Under the pieces are notes generated by a model that saw nothing but the letters and a program-made list of their open reading frames with translations, did no database searches and had not been told where the DNA came from. Below are positions 47,027 through 57,803 of a DNA stretch of 64,000 bases, one piece after another. A program made the position numbers and the translations under genes. This stretch comes from Pedinophyceae sp. YPF-701 (taxonomy: Eukaryota > Chlorophyta > Pedinophyceae), in assembly GCA_916048055.1 (NCBI GenBank), contig CAJZHL010000013.1, forward strand, positions 1 to 64,000, written 5' to 3'. Position 1 is the stretch's first letter. Every line of letters starts with the position of its first letter.

Positions 47027-47995
47027 TGTCGTATGACCCCTGCTCTCCTTCGCGCTCAGTGCTGAATGAGGTTTCCTGGCCTCGTACAGCCTCACGTCAG
47101 GCTCTGAGTCGCCTCGACGCCCCTCAGAGATGGATCTCTGGACCACCGCCCGCGAAGAGCCCCCCAGACGGCCGCGCTCTGCAACGGGAGCCCAATGCTG
47201 CAGCGAGCGCGACGGAATCGGCCCCGGCGATGAGCTGCTATACCGTCATCCGGTTTGATACAGTTAGAAGATGGCTATATGTGATTCACGTGCCGCGGCG
47301 AGCGCGGCACTGCCCCGCACGGGCCTGGTCTGGTGTGTGCCCCTGCTGGGCGGTGCGTCGCAGGAGGGCGGGCGTTCGCGGAATGCACGCGACGTGCACA
47401 GCGACAGCGTGTGAGAGATGCAGTTCTGGACTCTGCCGCTGCCTCTGCGCCCACATGTCGCCCGCAGACGGCCTCCGGGGGGGGTTGCCTGGGGGACCAA
47501 CCGACCTGACAGGTTCTCGCGCTCCCGTGAGCGTCCTCGAGGTTTGCGACACGGCATGTGCCTGCCAAGGGGGCAGCGCGCGAGCCCGGCTGCACGTGCG
47601 TGCTATGCTTTTTCTCGCGCACGACAGGTCAACTTGACACACACTCGCCCATGTGTGCGCGTGTCGCGGCCGGTGGCGCGGCGCGAGCTTGTGTCCGCGC
47701 CGGGGCCCGCCGCAGATGTCCGTGCTCGCCACGGCGCGCGGCCCCCACCGTCACGCGGCAAGATGAGCCACGGTCCAGCCACCGCCCGCGCTGTGTCGAC
47801 AGTGCGGCGGCAATGACCCGCAACGACGCGGGTCACACGTCTTCTCACTGCATCAGCCCCCGCTCTCCCTCCACGCTGCGCAGCTCCGATGCCCTCGCAC
47901 GCGTCGCTTCTGGAGCCAACCACGTTCGTTGGAGCGCACGTCACACGCAACAGCACTTCACGCGCCGCAACGACCCGCCCAGCAGCACAGCCGAC
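47027..47995. other. Array spacer 4-5
   Basis: 5' flank of copy 4 (CCTGACAGGTT at 47505-47515) and 3' flank of copy 5, with 47843-48009 nearly identical to 44847-45013. No gene seen. Confidence 0.45.
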
Positions 47996-50018
47996 CTACG
48001 GCACGTCCACTTTTTTGTGAGGGTCCGGAGCACGTCGGCACCCCAGCGCCGCCAGCGCCTCCCGTGTGCCCTCGCTGGCGACCTTGTCCCAGAATGTGCA
48101 GTCAAACACCCGCACCGCCGCCCCGCGCCGCACCGCACGCACGAACGCCTGCGCCGTGCTGTCGTCCATCGGATCCGCGTCCAGCCACATCCACGGCGTG
48201 ACACCGCCGATACGCAGCTCGTGCAGCGCCGACCCCGGCCCTAATGCATCAGCCAGCGCTGCGCCTGCGGTCCGACCAATGGGGTTGACATCCACCTCGA
48301 GCGCGCGCAGCGTGGTGTTGGTTCGCAGCGCCCCCGCCAGCGCTATCGCGCCGTCGTCGCGGATCCCACAGTACGCCACTTCCAACACCTTCAGTGCGCA
48401 TCCCTGCTGCAGAGCCGTCGCGAGCGCCGCCGCGCCCCGGTCCCGGGCCGAGCAGTCACTGAGATACAGCTCGCGCAGCGTGGTGTTGCCGTGCAGCGCC
48501 TCCGCCAGCACCGCGACCCCCTCGCCCGTGATCGACCAATTGTTGCCAAGCTTGAGCTCGCGCAGCGTCCGCCCGAGCGCGCCGTGCTTCATCGCCTTCG
48601 CGAGCTCGCGCATCCCGTCGTTGCCGATGCCGCACGCGTAGAGCGTCAGCGACTCGATGCACGACCTGTCCATCACCGCCTGCGCAAACATGCACACGCC
48701 AGGGTCCAACCAGTTGTACTTCACCCTCACGCGCTTCAGCCCGCTGCCCGCCGCCACCGCCCTCCCGAGCCCCGCCAGCGCCTCGCCGTGCAGCGCCGCA
48801 TGCTCGATGTCGAGCACCTCGAGCGTCCGATTCCTCCCAAGGCCATGGAAGAAGGACTCGCAATCGTCGCCTCGAAGCATGTTGCCGGTCTTGAGACACA
48901 GGTGCGTCAGCGTGCGGTTGGTCTCCAGCGCAGCGCCGATGGCCGCGCCCACGCCCGCGCACCCCACCGTCTTCCCCAGGCCCCCCTCCGAGTCGAGCTC
49001 CAGCGTGCGCAGTGTGGTGTTGCTCCTGAGCACCTCCTCGATCGCCTGGGGGTCCCCCGGGAGCGGGTTCTCGAACCCCCTGAAGCACAGCTCCTCGATG
49101 CTCGTGCTGCCCTTGAGCAGCTGCATCACCTTGGCCACTGGTCTCACGTCATCGTCCTCGAGGCACTGCGCGGCACTCTGCAAGCAGAGCTTGCGGAGCC
49201 TCCGCAGCCCGCGCAGGCTATCGCAGATTTGCTCGCAGAAGTGCCTGCGGACGATGGGCTCATCGAGATGCAGAAGCTCCAGCTTCGTGGCGTCCGGGAG
49301 CAGCACCACCAGCTCCCAGAAGTCGGTCGAGAGGTCAAGTCCTTGCACCAGCAGAGCCCGGAGGTGCTGCACCGAGTGCCGCTCCAGCAGCGACACCAGC
49401 TTCTCGCTGCTCGGCGCTGCGAACCCGCGGCGCGCCCTCGGACCCGCGGGGCGGATATATACCCCGCGCAGCCGCAGCGGAGCCCCCAACGCCTCCGAGC
49501 GCGCCATGAGCTGGTCGAGGCCGTCGAGGACGTCGTCCAGCGACGAATGGAACCGTGGCCCGTGTCCCAAGCTGGCGAGCGTGTTCCCGTCGTCGGCCGG
49601 GAACTCAACGTGTACAACGTCGCACAGGTGGCCCCTCTCGTTGCGCGTGACGTACTCCAGGCGCACGCTGCCTGGCACAGGCACTTCCCGCCGCTCCAGC
49701 CCACGCAGCAGCGCGGGCTTCCCCTCCCGGGGCGATGACGACGGCCAGAGAGCAAACCGCGTGTGTTTGAGGGTCGACAGCAGCGCCGCACGGGACGTCG
49801 CCGCCACCGCGCGCAGCGTCTCGTCCGGCAGCGCGTCGAGCACCGCCGGCGCTTTGGCGATGAGCTCCTCGAACGCCGACGGCCGACGCGCGAGGCACTT
49901 CTTGATAGCCTGCAAGAGACGGGCGCTGAATGTGCGTCGGAGCAGTGCGTGCTGGTCGCCGGTGGACAGCTCGCGATCTAATGACATCGTTCCCGGGGGC
50001 ATGGCGCGCACGCACCAT
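47996..50018 (-). CDS. F-box-like/LRR protein, array copy 5
   Basis: ATG-only exon 1 (50018-50016) before GTGCGTGCG; exon 2 is 49909-47996; 638 residues. A longer open frame reaching 50437 is not used, because the intron and the other copies support the short leader (M-AIKKCLARRPSAFEELI). The F-box-like part is more divergent here (LPDETLRAVAATSRAALLSTLKHTRF, with Ser-Arg for the usual Ser-Trp). LRRs include EVLRSNTTLRTLELDSEG and GALRTNTTLRALEVDVN, and the MDDSTAQAFVRAVRRGAAV cap is intact. It shares its last codons and 3' flank with copy 4. Confidence 0.85.
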
Positions 50019-50990
50019 CGCTGCTCGCTTGGGCAGCCAGCACGTCCAGTGGCGCACTCCTTCGTGCCGCTCCGTGCTGAGTGAGGATCCCGTGGCCTCG
50101 ACCAGCCTCTCTGCACGTGCCCTAGGCATTGGTGTCCGCGCCTAGCCCAAATCTGCCGCGACGATCCGTCAGGACGGGCCCGTTCGGGCCCGTGGTCTAC
50201 CAGGAGCCTTGCCGCGCTGAGCGCGGCGGGGGCGCAGTTAGCTACCAGTCGCCGTGTCGGCCGCGGGGCAGCAGATCCAACGCCTCGATCTCCGACGATC
50301 GAGGTACCGCGACGAGCGCTGCACTGCCCTGTTCGGGCCAGGTGTGATGTGCGTCGCGGCAGAGGCGGATGTCGCCCAGTGTGCGCGATGCGGCGCGAGC
50401 GCGTGCGCAGAAGGTGCGGTTCTGGCCTCTGCCGCATCCCCCTGCGCCCACAGTAGCCCGCAGATGGCCAGGCCAGGCCTCAGGAGGGGGGGGGTCTGGA
50501 CCGACAGACCTGACAGGTTCTCGCGCTCCCGGCGGTGCCCTCGAGAGGCTTGCGGGGCAGCGCGTGCATGTAGGGGCAGCACGCGAGCCCGGTCGCAAGC
50601 GCGCGCTTTGCTGCTTGTTGCCGCTTGACCAACCGACCTTTGTTGAGGGCCCCCATCATTGTGCGTGCGACCCGGCCACGTCGCGGTCGGCAGCACGCAC
50701 TCGTGTGTCCGCACCAGAGCCGCCGCAGACATCCCTGCTCACGGCGCGCGGCCGCCACCATCCCGCGGCTGAACGAGCCACGGCTTGGGCCAGGTAGCAT
50801 GCCAGCGACAGCGACGCAGGCTCACATCCTCGCACTGCGGCAGTGCCCGCGCCGCCTCCATTTCTCCCGAGCCCAGCAGCCTCGCCATAAGTGCGTCACC
50901 TCTCAAACCACCCGCCTGTCGTAGCGCACTTCATGCACGTGGGTTGTCACACCAGCAGCCCCGCCGTACGCGCGTCGTCTTCTTTCCACA
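50019..50990. other. Array spacer 5-6
   Basis: 5' flank of copy 5 (CCTGACAGGTT at 50509-50519) and 3' flank of copy 6. No gene seen. Confidence 0.45.
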
Positions 50991-53063
50991 TCATCGATAC
51001 CGTATTGCACGCGCCGCCGCCTCGCCGATCCATCCGCGAGCGCGCGCTGCACGCCGGCACCCCAGCGCCGCCAGCGCCTCCCGCGCGCCCTCGCTGGCGA
51101 CCTTGTCCCAGAACACGGCATCAAACACCCGCACCGCCGCCCCGCGCCGCACCGCGCGCACGAACGCCTGCGCCGTGCTGTCGTCCATCCGGCTCCCCGT
51201 CGACCGAAGCGAGTGGTATGTCGCGCCGATGCGGAGCTCGTGCAGCACCGACCCTGGCCCTAATGCATCGGCCAGCGCTTCACCTCCGGCCCGCGTGATC
51301 TTGCTGTTCTCACCCACGTCGAGCGCACGCAGCGTGGTATTGGTCCGCAGCGCCTCCGCCAGCACCCCCACGCCGTCGTCGCCGATCTCGCACGACTCCA
51401 GCTGCAGCCGCTCCAGCATGCAGCCGTGCTGCAGGGCCGCCACAAGCGCCGCCGCGCCCCGATCTTGCACCCTGGAGCGGTACAGGCGCAGCTTGCGCAG
51501 CGTGGTGTTGCCGTGCAGCGCCTCCGCCAGCGCCGCGGCCCCCTCGCCCGTGATCGACTGCCCGCCACTAAGGTCCAGCTCGCGCAGCGGTCCGTGCTTG
51601 ATCGCCTTCGCGAGCTCGCGCAGCCCGTCGTCGGTGACGTCGCCCGGGTACAGCGTCAGCGACTCGATGCAGGACTTGTCCGTCACCGCCTGCGCAAACG
51701 CACTCACGCCGGAGCCCGCGGTTGTGCTCAGTATCCGCACGTGTGACAGCGCGCTGCCCGCCGCCACCGCCCTTCCGAGCTCCGCCAGCGCTGCGCCACT
51801 CAGACGCGGATCCTCCACGATCAGCTCCCGCAGCGTCCTGTTCCTGCCGGCGCCCTTCATCAGCGCCGTACCGTCCTCGCCCACAAGCAAGTTGGAGCCC
51901 GACAGAAGCAGGTGCGTCAGCGTGCGGTTGCTCTCCAGCGCAGCTCCGATAGCCGCGCCCACGCCCGCGGCCTGGATCGAGCTGGTGTCGTGCGGTTCCT
52001 CGTAGCTTTGAAAGAGCGAAAGCTCGAGCTTGCGCAGCGTGGTGTTGCTCCTCAGCATCTCCTCGATCGCCGGGCCGAGCCCCACGACCATGTCCCTGAA
52101 GGTCGTCAGCCGGAACTCCTCGATGCAGTCGTTGCTCGCCAGCAGCTGCACCGCCTGAGCCACGGGTCTTGCAGCGTACGTGTGGAACGAACAGGGACAG
52201 TCGAGGCGGAGCTTGCGGAGCCGCCGCAGACCCCGCACGCCGTCGCAGACGTCCTTGCAGATGCGGTCGCCCTCGCCGCATCGCTCGACTTGCAGGCACT
52301 CGAGGTTCGTCAACCCTGACAGCACCTGTGTCAGGTCCCCAGACGTGCCGGAGAAGTCGAGCCCGCTCGCCCGCAGCGTGCGGAGGTGCTGCGTCGCCGG
52401 CCGCCCCAGCAGCCACAGCAGCGCGTCCCTTCGCTCAGCAGCGTTCCGGACATCGCGCCGCGAAACGCGGACGGATATCGCGCGCACCCGCACCGCCGCT
52501 CCCGACGTCTCCGACCGCACCACCTGCTGCTTCAGACCGTCGAGGACGTCGTCCAGCGAGGCTCCAGCTCGCAGCCCGTCGCCCAGCTCGACGACGGCTG
52601 CCGCGTCGTCTGCGGGCACCTCCACGTGCAGGATGCTGAGAAACTTCGTCCACTTCACGTCGAACGCGGCGTACTCCAGCCGCACGCCGCCCGGCACCGG
52701 CACGTCCCGCCGCTCCAGCCGCTCCGCCAGCCCCCGCACCACCGCAGCCTTCCCCTCCCCGACCGACCCTGCCGACACGTTGAGCGCGAACGGCGTGTGT
52801 TCGAGCGTCGACAGCAGCGCCGCCCACGACGTCGCCGCCACCGCGCGCCGGGACTCGTCCGGCAGCGCATCCAGCACCGCGGGCACGCTGGCGACCAGCT
52901 CCTCGAACCCCGAGAGCGCAGGGGCGGGTTCCATGATCTCCGCAGCCTGCAAGGGATGGTGAGAGAGGGGCGCTGAGTGCGCGTGAGGAGGCAGTGCGTG
53001 CTGGTCGCAGGCAGATGCTTCTCGGTACAATGATGTCGCCTAAGGAAATCGCGTACGCACCAT
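50991..53063 (-). CDS. F-box-like/LRR protein, array copy 6
   Basis: ATG-only exon 1 (53063-53061) before GTGCGTACG; exon 2 is 52946-50991; 652 residues, the longest copy. Begins M-AAEIMEPAPALSG and is very close to copy 4 through the F-box-like part and the first LRRs. LRRs include EMLRSNTTLRKLELSLFQS and EALRTNTTLRALDVGEN. The C-terminal cap MDDSTAQAFVRAVRRGAAV is followed by an extra basic tail after LGCRRAARARG. Function as for copy 1, inferred. Confidence 0.86.
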
Positions 53064-53842
53064 CTCTGCCCCCGCGCGACGCCGGCACAGACTGAGCTGC
53101 TCTTCTGCGTGCCGCTGTGTGCTGGGCGGCAGTGCCCTGGCCCCGACCAGCCCTGTATGGATCGATCAGTTACTGTATGATTCGACCAGCACCAAATCTG
53201 CCCCCGCGATCGCCCGCCAGGGCCCCTCCACGGGCTACTCTGTCTCAGAGGCTGTTGCTGCGGCGAGCGCGACGGGACCGGCCCAAGCGACAAGCCGCTA
53301 TGCCGCCCGACGCTCCACTTCGATGTGAGGTCGGCCAAGGATAGACGGCGTACCGCGACGCGCGGCACTGGCTGTGCTCGGGCCTGGTCTGTGGCGCCTC
53401 TGCAGCGGTGCGTGTGCGTCAGCAGGAGGACGACGCTGCACGCAACGTGTCGCTGTGTCAAGTACAGGAGGCGGTTCTGGCACCTGCAGCGTCCCCGGGC
53501 CCGCATGCAGCCTACGGACGGGCTGAGGGGGTGTCGTAGCTTGGCCTGACAGGTTTGCCCGCATCGACTGAACCGAATTGATTCCTCCCTCAGGTCAGCG
53601 ATGCATGGCCAGCAGCACACGTCGTGGCCGCTCTCGTCATTGCCGCTCGACCGTCTCCCGGCCCGTCGGCACACACGTCACTGGCGCCACGCGTCTGCTA
53701 CGCGCCCATGTCGGTGGGGCGCGAGCTCGTGTCCACGTCGCGCAGCTGCTCGAGCCGGGGCGCTCGCTGCGTCGGACGTGCTGCGATGATGTCGACCGAT
53801 GGCGGCGGCGCACAGGTCACATCCTCTCCCTACTGCGGCACG
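53064..53842. other. Array spacer 6-7
   Basis: 5' flank of copy 6 (GGCCTGACAGGTT near 53543-53555). It is shorter than the other spacers and directly abuts the truncated end of copy 7, so the missing half of copy 7 was lost here. No gene seen. Confidence 0.45.
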
Positions 53843-55016
53843 TCAGCGGAACACTCTGCGCACAATCGAACCCCCCAGACAAAAATGCGTCAGCGTGTGG
53901 TTGCTCTCCAGCGCAGGCCCGATGGCCGACCCGATGGCGCCCACTGCCGGGCACAACACTGGACAGATCGAGCTGAGCTCCAGCTCGCGCAGCGTGGTGT
54001 TCTTCCTCAGCATCTCCTCGATCGCCGTGGCGTCCTTCTCGAGAAAAGTCGGTAAGCCCTCGATGAACAGCTCCTCGATACAGTCGTTGCTCGTCAGCAG
54101 CTGCATCACCTCGGCCACCGGCACTTCGTGGTCCTTGCTTTTGTGACGAGGGAACCGGAGGGAGAGCTTGCGGAGCCTGCGCAGACCCCGCACGGCATCC
54201 CAGACATCCTTGCAGACGCGAGTGCTTCTCTCGCCTTCGCGAAAGTCCAGACGCTCCAGGTTACTCGCCCCTGACACCACCTGCAACAGCTCCCCAGTCG
54301 CCCCCGCAAATTCCAGTCCGTGCACCCGCAGCGCGCGGAGCTCCGTCGCTGGTCGCCCGAGCAGCCGCAGCAGCGCGTCCCTTCGCATATCGTTTTCGAC
54401 GTCGCCGCACATGTCGACGCACATGACGCTGATGGCCCGCACCCGCACCGCCGCCCCCGACGTCTCCGACAACACCACCAGCTGCTTCAGACCGTCGAGG
54501 ACGTCGTCTAGCGAGGCTGCATCTCGCAGCCCGTCGCCCAGCTCGACGACGGCTGCCGCGTCGTCCGCGGGCACCTCGATGTGCAAGCAAGCGAACTGGT
54601 TGCGCGTGATGAACTCCAGCCGCACGCCGCCCGGCATCGGCACGTCCCGCCGCTCCAGCCGCTCCGCCAGCCCCCGCACCACCGCGGACCCCCCCTCTCG
54701 AAGCGCCTCTGCCGACACGTTGAGCGCGAACGGCGTGTGTTCGAGCGTCGACAGCAGCGCCGCCCACGACGTCGCCGCCACCGCGCGCCGGGACTCCTCC
54801 GGCAGCGCATCCAGCACCGCGGGCACGCTGGCGACCAGCTCCTCGAACCCCGAGAGCTGATGCGCGGGGCAGTGCTCGGGAACCTGTAGGGAACGTTCGT
54901 TTCGTCTCTTTCGACGAGAGAGGTGCTGAGCGTGCGCGGGCGCGGTGCGTGCTGGTCGCCGACAGATGGCTCTATATACACTGATGTCGCTTCCGGATAT
55001 TGCATGCACGCACCAT
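53843..55016 (-). pseudogene. F-box-like/LRR copy 7, truncated
   Basis: ATG-only exon 1 (55016-55014) before GTGCGTGCA; exon 2 is 54883-53843 after CCTACAG. The frame gives 347 residues against 625-652 in the other copies. The F-box-like start (LSGFEELVASVPAVLDALPE) and the first LRRs are well preserved, including EMLRKNTTLRELELSS. After ALESNHTLTHFCLGG the sequence departs from the family and stops at once (SIVRRVFR). The entire C-terminal LRR half and the cap are missing, and no remnant of them lies downstream. It could still make a short protein; with an intact start, intron and upstream element it may be expressed. Confidence 0.72.
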
Positions 55017-55679
55017 GGCTGCTCGCGCGCGAAGCCAGCTCGGCACAACTCCTTCGTGGCGCCGCTCGGTCCAGGTGGCGCCCTGAGTGACGGTGCCCTG
55101 ACTCGAGCAGCCTCTCGCGAATTGCTTGCTTGTTCGCCGGTTCGCGGTGCCCTCGACAGCTCACCGGGACCACCCGCGAGCCTCGTTCCCAGCAGGAGCC
55201 TTGTCACGCCGAGCGCGACGGGACCGGTGGTGCGGACGAGCAGCGGTGCAGTCAGCCGCACGGCCTCAACTGAGACAGCTGATCTCAGACAGACAAGGGA
55301 CTGCGACGATCGGGGAGCTAGCCCTGCTGCTCGGGACCTAGCCCCAGCCCTGCTACAGTGCTTGTGCGTCGCCGGGAGGCGGGCGTTCGCGGAATACGGG
55401 GGACGCGCTGCGATCACAAGTGCAGGTGGCGGTTGTCGGGCCTGTGAGGTCTGCTGCGCGTGCATGTAGTGGCTGCAGGCGGGGCCAGGGGGGAGCAACC
55501 GACGTGATAGGTTTTTCCGCCCCTGGCGGTGGCCTCGAGGGGCTTGCGTGCCGGCAGGCGCATGGACCTGCAGGAATCATTCGGTTTCGCCACAGCGTGA
55601 CTCCTGAGTCCTCGCACGGCATCGGAGGAGCTGCCGCGATCGCAGAGGCTTTCCGACACTCGCGGGAGGGGGCGCAGCC
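55017..55679. other. Divergent spacer between LRR copy 7 and the VAP gene
   Basis: Contains the upstream element of copy 7 at 55503-55513 and the presumed VAP promoter. No gene seen. Confidence 0.4.
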
Positions 55680-57331
55680 ATGTCGTTGGTGAACCTGAGC
55701 CCGGAGGAAGTGAGGCTCCCAAAGCCGAACGAGGGGCGGAAATACAGCTCGACGTTCCTCACGCTGAACAACCCGACGAGCAAGTTCGTGGCCTTCAAGA
55801 TCAAGACCACGTCGCCCAAGCGGTACTGCGTGAAGCCGTCGTCAGGCCTGCTGAAGCCGCAGCAGACGCAGGAGGTGCAAATCTCGCTGCTCGGCAAGGA
55901 GGCTGGGTCGCTGCAGATCGGCCTCACCACCGACAAGTTCCTCGTGCAGGTGCGCGCACACCCGCCGCCCTCCGGCCGCGGTCCCCGGCCGGGCGCCGTG
56001 TCTGCGCTCCAGAGAGTGCCCCGCGCCGAATGCCCCATCTAGCAGCGACGTCCCGCGCCCAGATGCGACGGCCCTGCTCGGCGCACCTTGCGCCCGCGTC
56101 CGGCATGTGGCCTCCGCGCCCGGCGCACCAGTCGCGCCCTCGCGGCGGCGGCCGGCGCGGGGGACCCGCGGTCCTTGCGCGCGGGCGCGCGCCGCGCTTG
56201 CCGGGCACCTGAGCGCCCCCGAGGCGCCGCTGCAGCACCAGGGGCGACTTGGAGCCTCCGCGGCCGGGGCGAGCCGCGCGCGGCCGTCGTGTTCCGTCGC
56301 ACGGCCCCCTATGCAGCTGACGCAGCGGGGCGCGCGCCCCGTGGGCCAAGCGGGGAGGCGGCTGTGTCCTCGACGTTCCTGTTTGGTTGCCCAGCGCCTA
56401 GACCCCGCCCCCGCCGCCGCAGTCTGTGTCGTGCACGGAGGACACGGACCCTAAGACGGACGGCACTATCTTCAAGCAGCCGGGGGTATCCGAAACCAAG
56501 CTCAAGGTGCGCTCCCCGGCCCCGCGCTGCCGCCCCGCCCATCCAAGGGGCTGCCCTGACGCCTGGCCGCGTCCTCACGGGGCCTCGGGGACGCGGGCTC
56601 CGCGCGCCAGCGCGATCCGCACTGCATTGCCACGATCCTGGCGCCGCGCACCCGCGCGTTCGTCGGCGCCGGGCGCGCCCGCAGCGCGTCGTGCTGGCCC
56701 CTGCAAACGGATCCGCCGTGCGGCGTCTCGCCGACCCGCACGGCCGCCCCCGCGCGCGCGCAGGTGTTCCTCGATGCGTCGAAGCCCCCCGTGTCCCCGA
56801 TCATCGAGCCCGCCCACGAGGACTCCCCCTCGGGTGCGACGGGGCAGGAGACTATGGTCACGCCCGCCGGTGCGCCGCCGTCCAAGGGCTTCCCGCCGTC
56901 CTCCGACTCCGGCGCGATCGCCGAGTTGAAGCAGGTGCGCCAGGGCCCGCGATGCCGACCCATCTGCGCCGCCGAGCCCGCGTCGCTCCTCTGCTGCGTT
57001 GCGCCAGGAGAGACACGCCGCGCGCTCGTGCTCCGGGCGCGCGCAGATGATGGAGATGATGCAGAAGACGCAGCTGGAGATGAAGGCCAAGGTGAACAAG
57101 CAGGCGGCGGAGCTGGCGGACCTCAAGGCCGGGCGGCAGATGTTTGGGGCCGACTCCGGGACCGCGAGCAAGTCGAGCGGCCCGAGCTTCCTCCTCGTGC
57201 TCATCCTGGTGCTCCTCGTCTCGCTCGTCGTCAAGATGGTCCCCGAGGAGGCCATCGAGGACGCAGTTACCCCCGCAGTGGCACACGCCAAGACGCTCAT
57301 CGCGACCGCGCGCACCAAGGCCGGCATCTGA
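55680..57331 (+). CDS. VAP: VAP (MSP-domain) ER membrane tether
   Basis: Four exons: 55680-55949, 56423-56506, 56764-56934 and 57047-57331; all junctions are phase 0; 269 residues. Residues 3-125 are the MSP domain: VNLSPEEVRLPKPNEGRKYS, LTLNNPTSKFVAFKIKTTSP with RYCVKPSSGLLKP, then DKFLVQSVSC and TKLKVFLDAS. MSP domains of VAPs bind FFAT motifs and hold ER membranes to other organelles. A flexible Pro/Ser linker leads to a coiled coil (about 175-205, MMEMMQKTQLEMKAKVNKQA) and a hydrophobic segment (SFLLVLILVLLVSLVVKMV). About 30 residues follow that segment, so the anchor is slightly internal rather than at the very end as in animal VAPs. Confidence 0.92.
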
Positions 57332-57803
57332 GGCCGCCGCGGCGCAGACGACTCCCTGAGTGTGCTCCGCGATCGCACGCGGGGCCGCACGCGCCGGCGC
57401 CCGCGCCCCGTGTCATAAACGGGTGTATGTGAGCGGCGGACCAACAGTCGAGGATTCGTGTCTTGGAATGCACCGCTCCGGTCGGCAGCGGCGAGCACGC
57501 GTCGCCGACGGGGCGGCCGCGCGCCGCGCCCTCGCATGGCGGGCACGGCGGCGTCGGATGCCGCCAGACCGCTTGAAACCTGAGTCAGGCCACTCGGGTC
57601 GCTGCGGCCGTCGCCCCGCGGTCACCGCTCATCAGCGCATCGCACGGAGCACGCGCGATGCCCTGCGGGCACGAGGCGCGGCCCGTCGCGCGTCGGAGGG
57701 CTGTCAGACTGCCACCTGTGTCAGCTTCTGCGGTGGTGTCGGCCGAGGAATCGACGCCGCAGCGCAGGTCAGCGCAGTTGCGCCGTCGCGCAAGGCAGCG
57801 ACG
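57332..57803. other. Spacer between VAP and the PIN-domain gene
   Basis: The frame of the next gene is open through most of this stretch, but no better start than ATG 57804 is evident. Presumed promoter and 5' UTR. Confidence 0.4.

Larger units (their letters stand above)
36000..55016 (-). repeat. Seven-unit tandem array of F-box-like/LRR genes, about 3.0 kb per unit
   Basis: Seven same-strand paralogues end at 36000, 39014, 42034, 45000, 47996, 50991 and 53843, so successive stops are 3014, 3020, 2966, 2996, 2995 and 2852 bp apart. Each unit has a two-exon gene plus about 0.8-1.1 kb of flank. The flanks of the later units also share sequence, so the whole unit was duplicated. Copies differ enough in protein sequence to be distinct genes. 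Confidence 0.93.
44523..55513 (-). promoter_or_regulatory. Conserved element about 480-515 bp upstream of array copies 3-7
   Basis: An element reading CCTGACAGGTT on the plus strand (AACCTGTCAGG in gene orientation) occurs near 44523, 47505, 50509, 53545 and, as CGTGATAGGTT, 55503. These lie 480-515 bp before the ATGs at 44009, 47026, 50018, 53063 and 55016. It is followed in several copies by TCTCGCGCTCCCG or similar. It could be a promoter element or just common descent of the flank. The coordinates span the set; the elements themselves are 11 bp each. Confidence 0.45.

Noticed and set aside
36000-55016. NLR immune receptors (NACHT-LRR)
   Set aside because: The LRRs are of RI/NLR type, but none of the copies has Walker A/B or other NACHT motifs upstream; the N-terminus is short and F-box-like.
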